A stretch of 64,000 nucleotides of DNA, from assembly GCF_044751345.1 (NCBI RefSeq), contig NZ_JBIWXY010000001.1, forward strand, positions 620,001-684,000, in the 5' to 3' direction. Below the pieces are notes generated by a model. The model searched no databases and was not told the DNA's origin. It saw only the letters and a list, made by a program, of their open reading frames with translations. Origin of the DNA: Methylobacillus methanolivorans (GTDB taxonomy: Bacteria; Pseudomonadota; Gammaproteobacteria; Burkholderiales; Methylophilaceae). Below, one piece after another: positions 1 to 7,685 of the stretch. The first letter of the stretch is position 1. Every line of letters begins with the position of its first letter. Made by a program: the position numbers and the translations under genes.

Positions 1-2845
1 CGGCATAAAGATCCTTGGCGACTTCGACAATCAGGATCGCATTTTTGGCGGAGAGGCCAATGGTGGCAATCAGGCCGACCTTGAAGTAAATATCGTTGGG
101 CATTTCGCGTAGTGTCACGCCCAGCAAGGCACCCAGTACACCTAGTGGCACCACGAGGATGACCGCCAGCGGAATCAGCCAGCTTTCATATAGGGCAGCG
201 AGCGCGAGGAAGACGATAAGCACAGACAGACCGAACAGTATCGGGGCCTGGGCGCCAGAGCTGCGTTCTTCCAGCGATTGACCGGACCAGTCATAGCCGA
301 TGGTGCGAGGCAGGCTACGTGCAATGTGCTCGATCGCTTGCATGGCCTCGCCACTGCTATAGCCTGGGGCGGCGCTGCCATTGATGGTGAATGATGGATA
401 GCCGTTGTAGCGCGTGAGCTGAGGTGGGCCTGAAATCCACTCCATCTTGACGAAAGAGGCTAGTGGCGCAAGGTCGCCATTGCTATTGCGCACCCTGAGC
501 TTGCGGATATCCTCAAGCTCCAGTCTATCCTTGCCATCTGCCTGCATGATGACGCGGCGTACCTGGTTGCCGTGCATGAAGTCACCGATATAGTCAGAGC
601 CAAACATTGCCGCCAGGGTGGAGTTAATTTCATCCATGCTCACACCCAAAGTCGCCGCTTTGCGGCGGTCTATATCCAGGCTGACCAGCGCTGCCTCGGG
701 CAAGCCCGCGAACATGAGGTTGGTGAGTACAGGGTTTTTCATGCCTTTAGCCATGAGTTGATCCTTGGCCGCCAGGAATGCCTGATAGCCTGCTGATCCG
801 CGATCCTGCAAGCGCAGGTCAAAGCCATTAGATGAGCCAAGCTCGGGCAGGGGAGGCGTATTAATGGCAAATACCATCGTGTTCTTCAGCCCCATGAACT
901 GCATATTGACACGGTCAACGATGGCCTTGACGTGTTGATCTGCACTTTTGCGTTCTTTCCAGTCCTTGAGGGTGGCGAACAGCATGCCACTATTGGAGCC
1001 TGTGCCATAGAAGCTGAAACCACCCACTTCATACACATATTTCACCGGTTCATGCTCATTGAGGTAAGCAGCAATTTCTGACAGCGTGCCCATGGTTTCA
1101 TGCATGGTGGCACCCGCAGGCAGCAACACCGTAATCATGAAGTCGCCTTGGTCTTCATCAGGCAAGAAGGCGGTGGGCAGGCGTAAGAACATAAAGGCGA
1201 CCACGGCGATGATGGTGCCATAGACAAGCAGCCAGCGCAGCGGGCGCTTGATGATGCTGGAAACACGCTTCTGGTAACGCCCTGTCAATGCAGCAAAACT
1301 ACGGTTAAACCAGCCAAAGAACCCACGTTTTTCATGGTGATCCTGCGTAATCGGCTTGAGCAGGGTGGCGCATAGTGCGGGAGTCAACGAGAGTGCCAGG
1401 AAAGCCGAAAAGGCAATCGACACTGCCAACGACATGGAAAACTGGCGATAGATATTACCCACTGCGCCGCTAAAGAAGGCCATGGGCAGGAAAACAGAGA
1501 CCAGCACGACGGTAATGCCGATAATCGCCCCACTGATCTGCTTCATGGCTTTCTTGGTCGCCTCAAAGGGCGAGAGGCCTTCCTCCGCCATGATGCGCTC
1601 GACGTTTTCCACCACGACAATGGCATCGTCCACGACGATACCAATCGCCAGCACCATGCCAAACATGGTCAGCACATTGATGGAAAAGCCAGCCGCAAAC
1701 ATCACGGCAAATGTGCCCAGGAGTGCAATCGGCACCACGATGGTAGGGATCAAGGTGGCACGCAGGTTTTGCATGAAGAGGAACATGACGAGAAATACCA
1801 GTACCACGGCCTCGACCAAAGTGCTGACAACTTTCTCAATAGAAATTTCAACGAAGGCAGAGGTGTCGTAGGGGATCTGGTAATCCACGCCTGCGGGTAA
1901 ATAGCGTACCAGCTCATCCATGGTGGCACGGATACGCTTGACCGTGGCCACGGCATTGGAACCAGGTGCCATCTTGACCGCCATGCCGGCTGCATTGTTG
2001 CCATTGACGCGCGAGACGAAGGAGTAGTCGCTACCGCCAAATTCCACATGTGCGACGTCCTTGAGCAAGATGGCAGAGCCATCGGCCTTGCTACGCAAAG
2101 GGATATTCTCGAAATCCTCGGGGGTGGTCAGGGCGTTGTCGGCAATGACGTTGGCACTGATGGGGGCGTGCTCAGGCACAGCACGATTGCCGAGATCGCC
2201 GACTGTGACGCGGGCATTTTGCGCACGAATGGCGGATGCAACATCTGAAGCGGTCAGGTTCATCGCCGTGAGCTTGGCTGGGTCAGGCCATATACGCATG
2301 GCGTATTCCGGGCTCCATAATTGCACTTTACCCACGCCCTCAACCCGGCGCAGTGCCTGTAGCACATTGGCGGATGCCAATTCGCCAAGCTCAATCTCAC
2401 TCAAGCGATTGCCTTCCGAAGTCAGGGATACAATCAACTGAATGCTGTCTGCAGATTTTTCGATGAAGATACCATTGCGGCGGACAACTTCAGGCAAGCG
2501 GGCTTCGACGGTTTTCAGGCGGTTTTGCACTTCCACTGCGGCAAGGTCTGGATTGGTGCCCTGACGGAAAGTCAGGCTGAGTGAGGCGGTTCCCGGGCTA
2601 CTGGTCGCCGAGATATACATCAGCCGTGGTGCGCCATTCATCTCGCGCTCAATAATCGCAGTGACCGACTCCTCGATTACTTTGGCAGAGGCACCAGGAT
2701 AGCTTGCAGAGATATTGACTACTGGTGGGGCAATATCAGGATACTGCGCGACCGGCAGGCCACGAATCGCCAACAGGCCCGCGAGAATAATCAGCAGGGA
2801 GATGACCCAGGCAAAGACCGGGCGTTCAATAAAAAATCGAGCCAT
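1..2845 (-). CDS. RND multidrug efflux permease, HAE1 family (C-terminus cut by window edge)
   Basis: This is the inner-membrane proton/drug antiporter of a tripartite efflux pump (AcrB/MexB type). Translation starts with MARFFIERPVFAWVI, the usual first cytoplasmic segment and TM1. The intramembrane proton-relay motif GIVVDDAIVVVENVER is readable near residues 400-415, where AcrB has its Asp pair. About 948 codons are present, so roughly 100 residues of the last membrane segments lie outside the window. The start codon ATG is at 2845-2843. The gene follows the adaptor gene with 23 bp between them and forms one operon with it. Known family: HAE1 RND pumps export hydrophobic and amphiphilic drugs, solvents or host compounds; the substrate cannot be read from sequence. 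An outer-membrane TolC-like partner may follow beyond the left edge. Confidence 0.93.
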   Translation of the reverse strand, partial: MARFFIERPVFAWVISLLIILAGLLAIRGLPVAQYPDIAPPVVNISASYPGASAKVIEESVTAIIEREMNGAPRLMYISATSSPGTASLSLTFRQGTNPDLAAVEVQNRLKTVEARLPEVVRRNGIFIEKSADSIQLIVSLTSEGNRLSEIELGELASANVLQALRRVEGVGKVQLWSPEYAMRIWPDPAKLTAMNLTASDVASAIRAQNARVTVGDLGNRAVPEHAPISANVIADNALTTPEDFENIPLRSKADGSAILLKDVAHVEFGGSDYSFVSRVNGNNAAGMAVKMAPGSNAVATVKRIRATMDELVRYLPAGVDYQIPYDTSAFVEISIEKVVSTLVEAVVLVFLVMFLFMQNLRATLIPTIVVPIALLGTFAVMFAAGFSINVLTMFGMVLAIGIVVDDAIVVVENVERIMAEEGLSPFEATKKAMKQISGAIIGITVVLVSVFLPMAFFSGAVGNIYRQFSMSLAVSIAFSAFLALSLTPALCATLLKPITQDHHEKRGFFGWFNRSFAALTGRYQKRVSSIIKRPLRWLLVYGTIIAVVAFMFLRLPTAFLPDEDQGDFMITVLLPAGATMHETMGTLSEIAAYLNEHEPVKYVYEVGGFSFYGTGSNSGMLFATLKDWKERKSADQHVKAIVDRVNMQFMGLKNTMVFAINTPPLPELGSSNGFDLRLQDRGSAGYQAFLAAKDQLMAKGMKNPVLTNLMFAGLPEAALVSLDIDRRKAATLGVSMDEINSTLAAMFGSDYIGDFMHGNQVRRVIMQADGKDRLELEDIRKLRVRNSNGDLAPLASFVKMEWISGPPQLTRYNGYPSFTINGSAAPGYSSGEAMQAIEHIARSLPRTIGYDWSGQSLEERSSGAQAPILFGLSVLIVFLALAALYESWLIPLAVILVVPLGVLGALLGVTLREMPNDIYFKVGLIATIGLSAKNAILIVEVAKDLYA

Positions 2846-2868
2846 GGAATTCTCAGTTCAAAAAATCA

Positions 2869-4023
2869 TTAAGGCTGTGTGCCGCTTGAGCTAGCCTCAA
2901 GCACTTTGACCTTGGTGCCTGGGGCCATCATGGCCGGGTTGGTGACAATGATGCGTTCACCGCCCTTGAGGCCGCTGGTGATTACCCATTGGCCATTGAG
3001 CATGGTCGGGGCCGTGACGGGTAACGCTTGTACTTGGTCTTGTTCGTCAGCAATCATGACGCTACTGGATTCCGCAGTCCGTATCAACGCATCACGCGGC
3101 ACCAGCACCGTGGCAGGGTTTTCTGCCTGTTTTAATTGCACTTGTACATAACCACCCGGTAGCAGCTCGCGGTCAGGGTTGCTGAACAGGGCGCGCATGG
3201 CCACAGTATCTGTGCTGCTATCCACAGCAATGTCGGAGAAGAAAAGCTTGCCTGCATGGGCATATTCAGACCCATCCGGGAAGACTAGCTTTACCGCGAT
3301 GCTGTCGCGTGCAACGCCTTTCATCTTGCCGCTCTTGATGGCACGCTGTAGCGCCATGACCTCGCTAGCTGGTTGTGAGAAGTTGACGTAGATCGGGTCA
3401 ATCTGCTCTACCGTTGTCAGCGGAGTGGGGGAGTCCAGCCCGACCAAGGCACCTTCCGTCACCATGGCGCGGCGGGTGCGACCATCAATCGGGGAAGTGA
3501 CCTTGGCATACCCCAGGTCCAGCTTGGCCTTGTCTAGCTGTGCCTTGGCAGTCAGCACTTGTGCCTTGGCTTGCAACTCTTCCGAGACTGCGGCCTGGTA
3601 ATCGCGCTCACTGACGGAGTGATCACTGGCAAGGTCACGGTAGCGCTCCAACTTGTCGAGCGCATTACGGTGATTGGCCTCTGCACTGGCCAAAGTGCCA
3701 GCGGCCTGGTCACGCGCTGCTGTTAATAACTCGGGGTTGATCAGGAATAAAGGCGTACCTTTCTTGACCTCCTGGCCTTCCTGGTAGAGGCGCTCGGTGA
3801 CGATGCCAGCGACACGTGCCCGCACCTCTGCCTGCCGATAGGCTTCCAGGCGACCGGGTACGGATATCTCAATAGGGCTGGTTGTCATCTCTGCCATATG
3901 CACTTCGACTTCAGGAGGGGCAGCATTCTCTGCCTGCTGTTGCTCCTGGCTGCATGCTGATAGACCAAGAATAACTGACGCACATAGCCAGGTGGTTTGA
4001 CGCCCAAACAATGGTGATGACAT
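2869..4023 (-). CDS. RND efflux periplasmic adaptor (membrane fusion lipoprotein)
   Basis: This is the periplasmic adaptor that bridges the RND permease and an outer-membrane channel (AcrA/MexA type). The chosen start, ATG at 4023, gives a typical lipoprotein signal peptide ending in the lipobox LSAC followed by SQEQQQ. The longer reading upstream (to 4110) would add a non-signal extension and would run over the operator. Next come a lipoyl/barrel-sandwich segment (VRARVAGIVTERLYQEGQEVKKGTPLF), an alpha-helical hairpin rich in Ala, Gln and Lys (about residues 100-160), the second lipoyl half (GYAKVTSPIDGRTRR) and beta-barrel and membrane-proximal domains. It is 384 residues long, normal for the family. 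It is the first gene of the pump operon and diverges from a TetR regulator, the standard layout for locally repressed pumps. Confidence 0.92.
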   Translation of the reverse strand: MSSPLFGRQTTWLCASVILGLSACSQEQQQAENAAPPEVEVHMAEMTTSPIEISVPGRLEAYRQAEVRARVAGIVTERLYQEGQEVKKGTPLFLINPELLTAARDQAAGTLASAEANHRNALDKLERYRDLASDHSVSERDYQAAVSEELQAKAQVLTAKAQLDKAKLDLGYAKVTSPIDGRTRRAMVTEGALVGLDSPTPLTTVEQIDPIYVNFSQPASEVMALQRAIKSGKMKGVARDSIAVKLVFPDGSEYAHAGKLFFSDIAVDSSTDTVAMRALFSNPDRELLPGGYVQVQLKQAENPATVLVPRDALIRTAESSSVMIADEQDQVQALPVTAPTMLNGQWVITSGLKGGERIIVTNPAMMAPGTKVKVLEASSSGTQP

Positions 4024-4099
4024 AAGCTTGCTCAATGAGGTGTTAAGTTGGAATGTTAGCTGGAATTGATTTAACAGCTGATTTTTTTGCACTATAACA

Positions 4100-4119
4100 T
4101 AATCAATCATGACTGATTA
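4100..4119. promoter_or_regulatory. Palindromic candidate operator for the divergent TetR regulator
   Basis: The 20-bp sequence here is an inverted repeat, TAATCAATCA followed by TGACTGATTA, with one mismatched pair. It lies between the adaptor gene start (4023) and the TetR gene start (4174). A second pair of short arms, ATAACA (4094-4099) and TGTTAT (4130-4135), flanks it. TetR repressors of RND pumps usually bind one such palindrome and control both directions. Binding itself is inference. Confidence 0.5.
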
Positions 4120-4173
4120 ATTAATTTTTTGTTATGATATCCAGATCATGAGTAGGGTAATAACGGAGTTGCT

Positions 4174-4806
4174 GTGGCTAGGAAAACTAAGGAAGACTCA
4201 CTGCGTACGCGCTCAGCGATCCTTGATGCTGCTGAGCAGGTGATCCTGCGACGCGGTATTAGTTATGCGACGATGTCGGATATTGCGGATGCAGCTGGTA
4301 TCTCGCGCGGAGCGGTGTATGGTCATTTTGATAACAAGATCGACCTCGCTACCGAGATGTGTCAACGCGCATTGACATTGGCTGTCCCCCCGGAGCGCGA
4401 CCCAGCATTATCGGCGCTTGAGGCTTTGCATCAAGAGGGAATGTACTTCCTCAAGCTCTGTGGCGAACCGGGGCCAGTGCAGCGTGTATTGCAGATACTG
4501 TATATGCAGTGTGACTGCAACGAAGACAACAAGCCCCTGCTGGATATCCGCGATGACTGGGAGCGTCAGTCAAGGGAAGGAATAGAAGTGATGATACGGG
4601 AGGCCATGTCGCAAGGAGACTTGCCCGCAGATATTGATATCCATCTTGCTACGCTCTATCTCTTCTCGCTGTTTGATGGCATCTACAGCACGTTGTTTTG
4701 GGTTAACCGTGTCAAGCAGGATCGCTGGGAGATCGCAGAGGCTTTGTATCGTGCCGGATTTGCCGCTTTCACTACTGCGCCTGAATTACTGGCCAAAAAA
4801 GCTTAG
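4174..4806 (+). CDS. TetR/AcrR-family transcriptional regulator
   Basis: This is probably the local repressor of the adjacent RND pump. The N-terminal HTH (residues 10-60) is clear: RSAILDAAEQVILRRGI, then the recognition helix region ISRGAVYGHFDNKIDL, typical of AcrR/TtgR/MexZ-like proteins. The rest (about 65-210) is the all-helical ligand-binding domain of the TetR_C_2 kind. The start is GTG at 4174 with GGAG six bases upstream. It is 210 residues, the usual AcrR length. The 3' end overlaps the end of convergent mntP by 4 bp. Ligand unknown. Confidence 0.9.
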   Translation: MARKTKEDSLRTRSAILDAAEQVILRRGISYATMSDIADAAGISRGAVYGHFDNKIDLATEMCQRALTLAVPPERDPALSALEALHQEGMYFLKLCGEPGPVQRVLQILYMQCDCNEDNKPLLDIRDDWERQSREGIEVMIREAMSQGDLPADIDIHLATLYLFSLFDGIYSTLFWVNRVKQDRWEIAEALYRAGFAAFTTAPELLAKKA

Positions 4807-5372
4807 CCAGCACCAGATAAATGCTTGTATAAGATCAGGCTGCCAATAGCAACCAAGATCAGGCCGCCGATGATTTCTACGGTATGTTTGGAGGCCGCGC
4901 CCAGCATGCGGCCCAGCATGACGCCAATACTGACCATCAGGCAAGTCACCAGGCCAATGGCGAATGCCACCGGAATAATATCAACGTCAAGAAACGCCAG
5001 GCTGGCACCAACGCTCATGGCGTCAATACTGGTACCCAGCGCAGTGGCGGCTAAGAGGATAAAAGAATGACTTTGAGGCTTTTCCACAGCCTCTTCATCT
5101 GGTCGCAAACCTAGCCAGATCATGCGCAAGCCCAATATGGAAAGGATGCTGAAGGCAATCCAGTGATCCCAGGCGGTCACATAATCAGCCGCAAACCGGC
5201 CCAAGCTCCAGCCCACCAGTGGGGTGATAGCTTCAATGACACCGAAAATCAAGCCGGTGCGCAAAGCTTCCAGCAACCGGGGGCGTTGCAGCATAGCACC
5301 TTTGCCAATAGCCGCAGCAAAAGCATCGGCCGACATGGCCAATGCCAAAAACAAGGTAGAAATAGTATTCAT
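4803..5372 (-). CDS. mntP: Manganese exporter MntP
   Basis: This small inner-membrane protein exports Mn2+ and protects from manganese excess. Its 189 residues show the MntP (DUF204/YebN) pattern of six hydrophobic segments with acidic residues inside them: N-terminal MNTISTLFLALAMSADAFAAAIGKG and, in the second half, LGTSIDAMSVGASLAFLDV, which repeats the S-x-DA motif as expected of the internal duplication. In-frame stops upstream leave ATG 5372 as the only reasonable start, and no good Shine-Dalgarno precedes it. The leader carries a yybP-ykoY riboswitch, the known Mn2+ sensor of mntP in Escherichia coli, which strongly supports the assignment. The gene end overlaps the TetR gene end (convergent). 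Confidence 0.95.
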   Translation of the reverse strand: MNTISTLFLALAMSADAFAAAIGKGAMLQRPRLLEALRTGLIFGVIEAITPLVGWSLGRFAADYVTAWDHWIAFSILSILGLRMIWLGLRPDEEAVEKPQSHSFILLAATALGTSIDAMSVGASLAFLDVDIIPVAFAIGLVTCLMVSIGVMLGRMLGAASKHTVEIIGGLILVAIGSLILYKHLSGAG

Positions 5373-5378
5373 GGATTC

Positions 5379-5435
5379 AGTACGTGAGGTTGGGCATAGT
5401 CAAATGGTGACCAGGACGCCCAACCTGAACGTACT
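5379..5435 (-). promoter_or_regulatory. Stem-loop between the Mn riboswitch and mntP (probable expression platform)
   Basis: On the minus strand a long imperfect hairpin lies directly after the aptamer. The 5' arm is AGTACGTTCAGGTTGGGC (5435-5418) and the 3' arm GCCCAACCTCACGTACT (5395-5379), about 16 pairs with a small internal mismatch and a 22-nt loop. The 3' arm ends six bases before the mntP ATG, so the start region is next to or inside structure. It has no U-tract, which suggests control of translation rather than termination. The mechanism is inference. Confidence 0.6.
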
Positions 5436-5541
5436 AGCCTCCATTAGTCTCGCCAACCAGAATGGCTACCCGCACCACGACAAACGTCGATTATGTTGAT
5501 ACGGGCGCTTCGGAAAGAAGCAGGCTACTCCCTAAAAGATG
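5436..5541 (-). promoter_or_regulatory. yybP-ykoY manganese riboswitch upstream of mntP
   Basis: The minus-strand leader contains the conserved parts of the yybP-ykoY aptamer in order: AGGGAGTAGCCTGC, a short hairpin CTTCTTTCCGAAG, the internal-loop signature TATCAACATAAT, a variable stem, and the 3' signature GGCGAGACTAATGG. The outer P1 helix can form from TTTTAG before GGGAGTAG and CTAATG after GCGAGA. In known members, Mn2+ binds at the four-way-junction loops L1 and L3 and turns on mntP or alx. An SD-like GGAGG follows the aptamer directly, about 66 nt before the mntP ATG. Confidence 0.9.
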
Positions 5542-5623
5542 TGCGCATTTTACTCATAAAATTCCTGCGGCGCTATCTCATGTTGAAGTGCCGTAGCTTG
5601 TGGAGGGGCTGGCAGGATGAGGA

Positions 5624-6427
5624 TTAAGCTTTTTTCTTGCGTTCAGAGCGAGCATGGATATGCTTGGCTATCCACTTCATCGGTGAGCTTAGCTTGCTGG
5701 CACCATAATACTGCTTGAGAAAATAGAGCCGTGTAGTGCGGCTCAGGTGCATGAGGTCTCTGTTAAGTGTGGCCAAGTCTTGTAGGGTGCGTAGTACAGG
5801 CAGTAGCCTGATACGTGCTTTTTCCAAATCAATCAGAACGCTTTCGAAATGACCATCTGGCATTTCCTTGACGAAAATGTGCTTGGGGTAAAGTGCACGA
5901 TGCTGAAAGCGCGCATGATGCAGTTTCATGATGGTTGTGGCAACTGAGGCAGTGAGTTTACGTTGCCTTGAGACATTGATGCCAGGCTTGAAAATGTTCG
6001 GAGCGAGTTGATCCAATGGGATAAAGCCAACCAATTCGGCGGTCAGTAGCACGGCATTGACGTCATCGCCTTCCTTTTTTTCCGAGAAGAAAAGTGGCGC
6101 TGGGACGGGAACTCCGCGTTTGGAAAGTTGCAGTAGATTCTGGTATTCGCAATGAAATGTCGAAATGCCACTCCATGGGTGACGCCATGTTTTGCGCATG
6201 AAGTTGTGCTGGCGCTTGAGAAACCCATACAAAGGCCTGCTCTCATCCACAGCCTTGAACATGATACGGCTGACGCCACTCCATCCCTGGCGGTGTTGAT
6301 TAGGCGTCTCGAACCAATCTGCTGTATGGTTCCAAAGGCTATCAAAGTCGAGCTCAGGCATAGTGGGTAGTTTGCGATAGGGCATAAATGGCTTCAGTGA
6401 AATCAATGTCATCAAAGATTCATTCAT
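5624..6427 (-). CDS. Lipopolysaccharide kinase (WaaP/InaA/Kdo-kinase family) protein
   Basis: The 267 residues fit the LPS-kinase family, small eukaryotic-kinase-like proteins that phosphorylate inner-core sugars of LPS (WaaP, KdkA) or are of unknown target (InaA). Visible kinase landmarks are a basic Gly/Arg-rich N-terminal lobe (FLKRQHNFMRKTWRHP), the catalytic-loop equivalent HARFQHRALYPKHIFV around residue 180, and a metal-binding DLEKAR motif around 205 in place of DFG. The C-terminus is basic (HARSERKKKA). No signal peptide or TM segment is visible, so it acts in the cytosol. It stands alone, divergent from the LysE gene. Nothing nearby identifies its substrate. Start ATG 6427; MNESLMTL is not strongly supported, and internal Met 15 or 23 are alternatives. 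Confidence 0.75.
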   Translation of the reverse strand: MNESLMTLISLKPFMPYRKLPTMPELDFDSLWNHTADWFETPNQHRQGWSGVSRIMFKAVDESRPLYGFLKRQHNFMRKTWRHPWSGISTFHCEYQNLLQLSKRGVPVPAPLFFSEKKEGDDVNAVLLTAELVGFIPLDQLAPNIFKPGINVSRQRKLTASVATTIMKLHHARFQHRALYPKHIFVKEMPDGHFESVLIDLEKARIRLLPVLRTLQDLATLNRDLMHLSRTTRLYFLKQYYGASKLSSPMKWIAKHIHARSERKKKA

Positions 6428-6447
6428 GCTACTTAATAATGTCGTTA

Positions 6448-6479
6448 ATCAGTGTTAACGGAGTGCTGGGTGATGAGGT
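6448..6479 (+). repeat. Direct repeat copy 1 (ATCAGTGTTAACGG ... GATGAGGT)
   Basis: The 14-mer ATCAGTGTTAACGG at 6448-6461 and the 8-mer GATGAGGT at 6472-6479 both recur in the same order at 7640-7667, with a 10-bp instead of a 6-bp gap between them. In this copy the 14-mer overlaps an inverted repeat, CGTTAA (6443-6448) and TTAACG (6455-6460). It sits in the intergenic region before the LysE gene. Confidence 0.5.
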
Positions 6480-6545
6480 TTTTTTGTGTAAAACGCAACG
6501 GTGTTGGTATAAATACAACAGTTATCTAGGCTAGGTGAATTTTTG

Positions 6546-7160
6546 ATGTCTCATTTTTCGGTAGAGCTGCTTTTGGGCTTGGTCATGTTTTCCTTTGTGT
6601 CATCCATTACCCCAGGGCCGAATAACTTGATGATGATGTCATCCGGGCTCAACTATGGATGGCGACGATCAATGCCGCACCTGCTAGGCATCAGCAGTGG
6701 ATTTTTTGTCATGCTGTTTGTCGTTGGGATGGGAGCCCAAGGCTTGTTTGCGCGCTATCCTTTTGTGCAGATAGTCATGAAGTACGTTGGTGCCGCTTAT
6801 CTATGCTGGTTGGCATTCAATATTGCAAAAGCTCCCATTCATGGCCTGCGAGGTGAAGCGCAAACATTAGGAAAGCCATTCAGCTTTCTGCAAGCGGCGG
6901 CATTTCAATGGGTTAACCCAAAAGCGTGGGTAATGGCGTTGGCAGCACTGGCAGCTTATCTGCCACATCCCTCAACCATGCTGGATGTAGCGATATTAAG
7001 CGCAGTGTTTACCTTGGTGGGAGCGCCTTGTGTGGGGGCTTGGGCTGGGTTTGGGGTGATGTTGCGCAAGCTGCTCAATGATCCGCTGAGAATGCGTATG
7101 TTCAACGTGGCCATCGCTTTACTGTTGCTGGCGTCTATTTACCCGATATTAACGACATGA
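6546..7160 (+). CDS. LysE/RhtB-family amino-acid exporter
   Basis: This inner-membrane translocator has the LysE superfamily signature near the N-terminus (SSITPGPNNLMMMSSGLNYGWRRS) and about six hydrophobic segments in 205 residues. A second conserved patch, FQWVNPKAWVMALAALAAYL, follows around residue 120. Family members export amino acids such as threonine, homoserine, lysine or arginine; the substrate cannot be told. ATG at 6546 is preferred to TTG at 6543 because AGGTGA precedes it at about 8 bases. The 3' end overlaps the convergent small membrane protein gene by 22 bp. Confidence 0.88.
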   Translation: MSHFSVELLLGLVMFSFVSSITPGPNNLMMMSSGLNYGWRRSMPHLLGISSGFFVMLFVVGMGAQGLFARYPFVQIVMKYVGAAYLCWLAFNIAKAPIHGLRGEAQTLGKPFSFLQAAAFQWVNPKAWVMALAALAAYLPHPSTMLDVAILSAVFTLVGAPCVGAWAGFGVMLRKLLNDPLRMRMFNVAIALLLLASIYPILTT

Positions 7161-7528
7161 GCACCATGAAGATATGACACGTAATAGAACATGACTGGGC
7201 TGAGCAGTAAATTCAGGATGCTCAGGCAATCCACTGTCTGGTGCAGGCGTAGCAGGTGGTGATGGCGTTGCAGAAAGCGCTGCCTGAACTGGCTCCCATC
7301 TTCTTTTTTCACGGTCTTGATATCAAAGATGTAGCGATCCGTGATGAAGTTGAGACACATGGCGATAGCCGTGCATAGCACCATGAACCCCAATGCAATG
7401 AAAAACACATAGGGATCATCAAGAATATCCGTCATCAAGAAGGCAATGATCGGGAAAATGTAGCCAACAAGCAGCATAAAGAAGCTTGAATAAACATATC
7501 GCCTGGCCAGGGCTCTGAGCTCACTCAT
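7139..7528 (-). CDS. Small membrane protein of unknown function
   Basis: I do not recognise this family. From the ATG at 7528 (MSELRALARRYVYSS) the protein has 129 residues, with hydrophobic segments at about 13-32 and 40-62 and a third near the C-terminus (SILNLLLSPVMFYYVSYL). A basic, His-rich stretch (RQRFLQRHHHLLRLHQ) lies between the second and third. The open frame extends upstream to a TTG at 7597, but neither start has a convincing ribosome site. It converges on and overlaps the end of the LysE gene. The 14-bp direct repeats lie outside this pair of genes. Confidence 0.55.
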   Translation of the reverse strand: MSELRALARRYVYSSFFMLLVGYIFPIIAFLMTDILDDPYVFFIALGFMVLCTAIAMCLNFITDRYIFDIKTVKKEDGSQFRQRFLQRHHHLLRLHQTVDCLSILNLLLSPVMFYYVSYLHGAHVVNIG

Positions 7529-7639
7529 CGGGGGGGAAGGGAGGTAAATGGCAATGCGTGAATATATCACTTCAGCCCGATCTACGGGGATAGCCAAGCG
7601 AGATATTTAGCGTGGCTAAATCAACTCTATTATCTTTTT

Positions 7640-7667
7640 ATCAGTGTTAACGGCTAATCGATGAGGT
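7640..7667 (+). repeat. Direct repeat copy 2 (ATCAGTGTTAACGG ... GATGAGGT)
   Basis: Second copy of the 14-mer (7640-7653) and 8-mer (7660-7667) seen at 6448-6479, in the same orientation and about 1.19 kb away. The intergenic region here separates the small membrane protein from the end of glgB. Confidence 0.5.
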
Positions 7668-7685
7668 GTGTCGATGGTATCAAGT

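Noticed and set aside
1482..1871. 129-codon plus-strand frame inside the RND permease gene
   Set aside because: Opposite strand of a clear HAE1 permease; low-complexity Ser/Thr/Met product typical of an antisense shadow.
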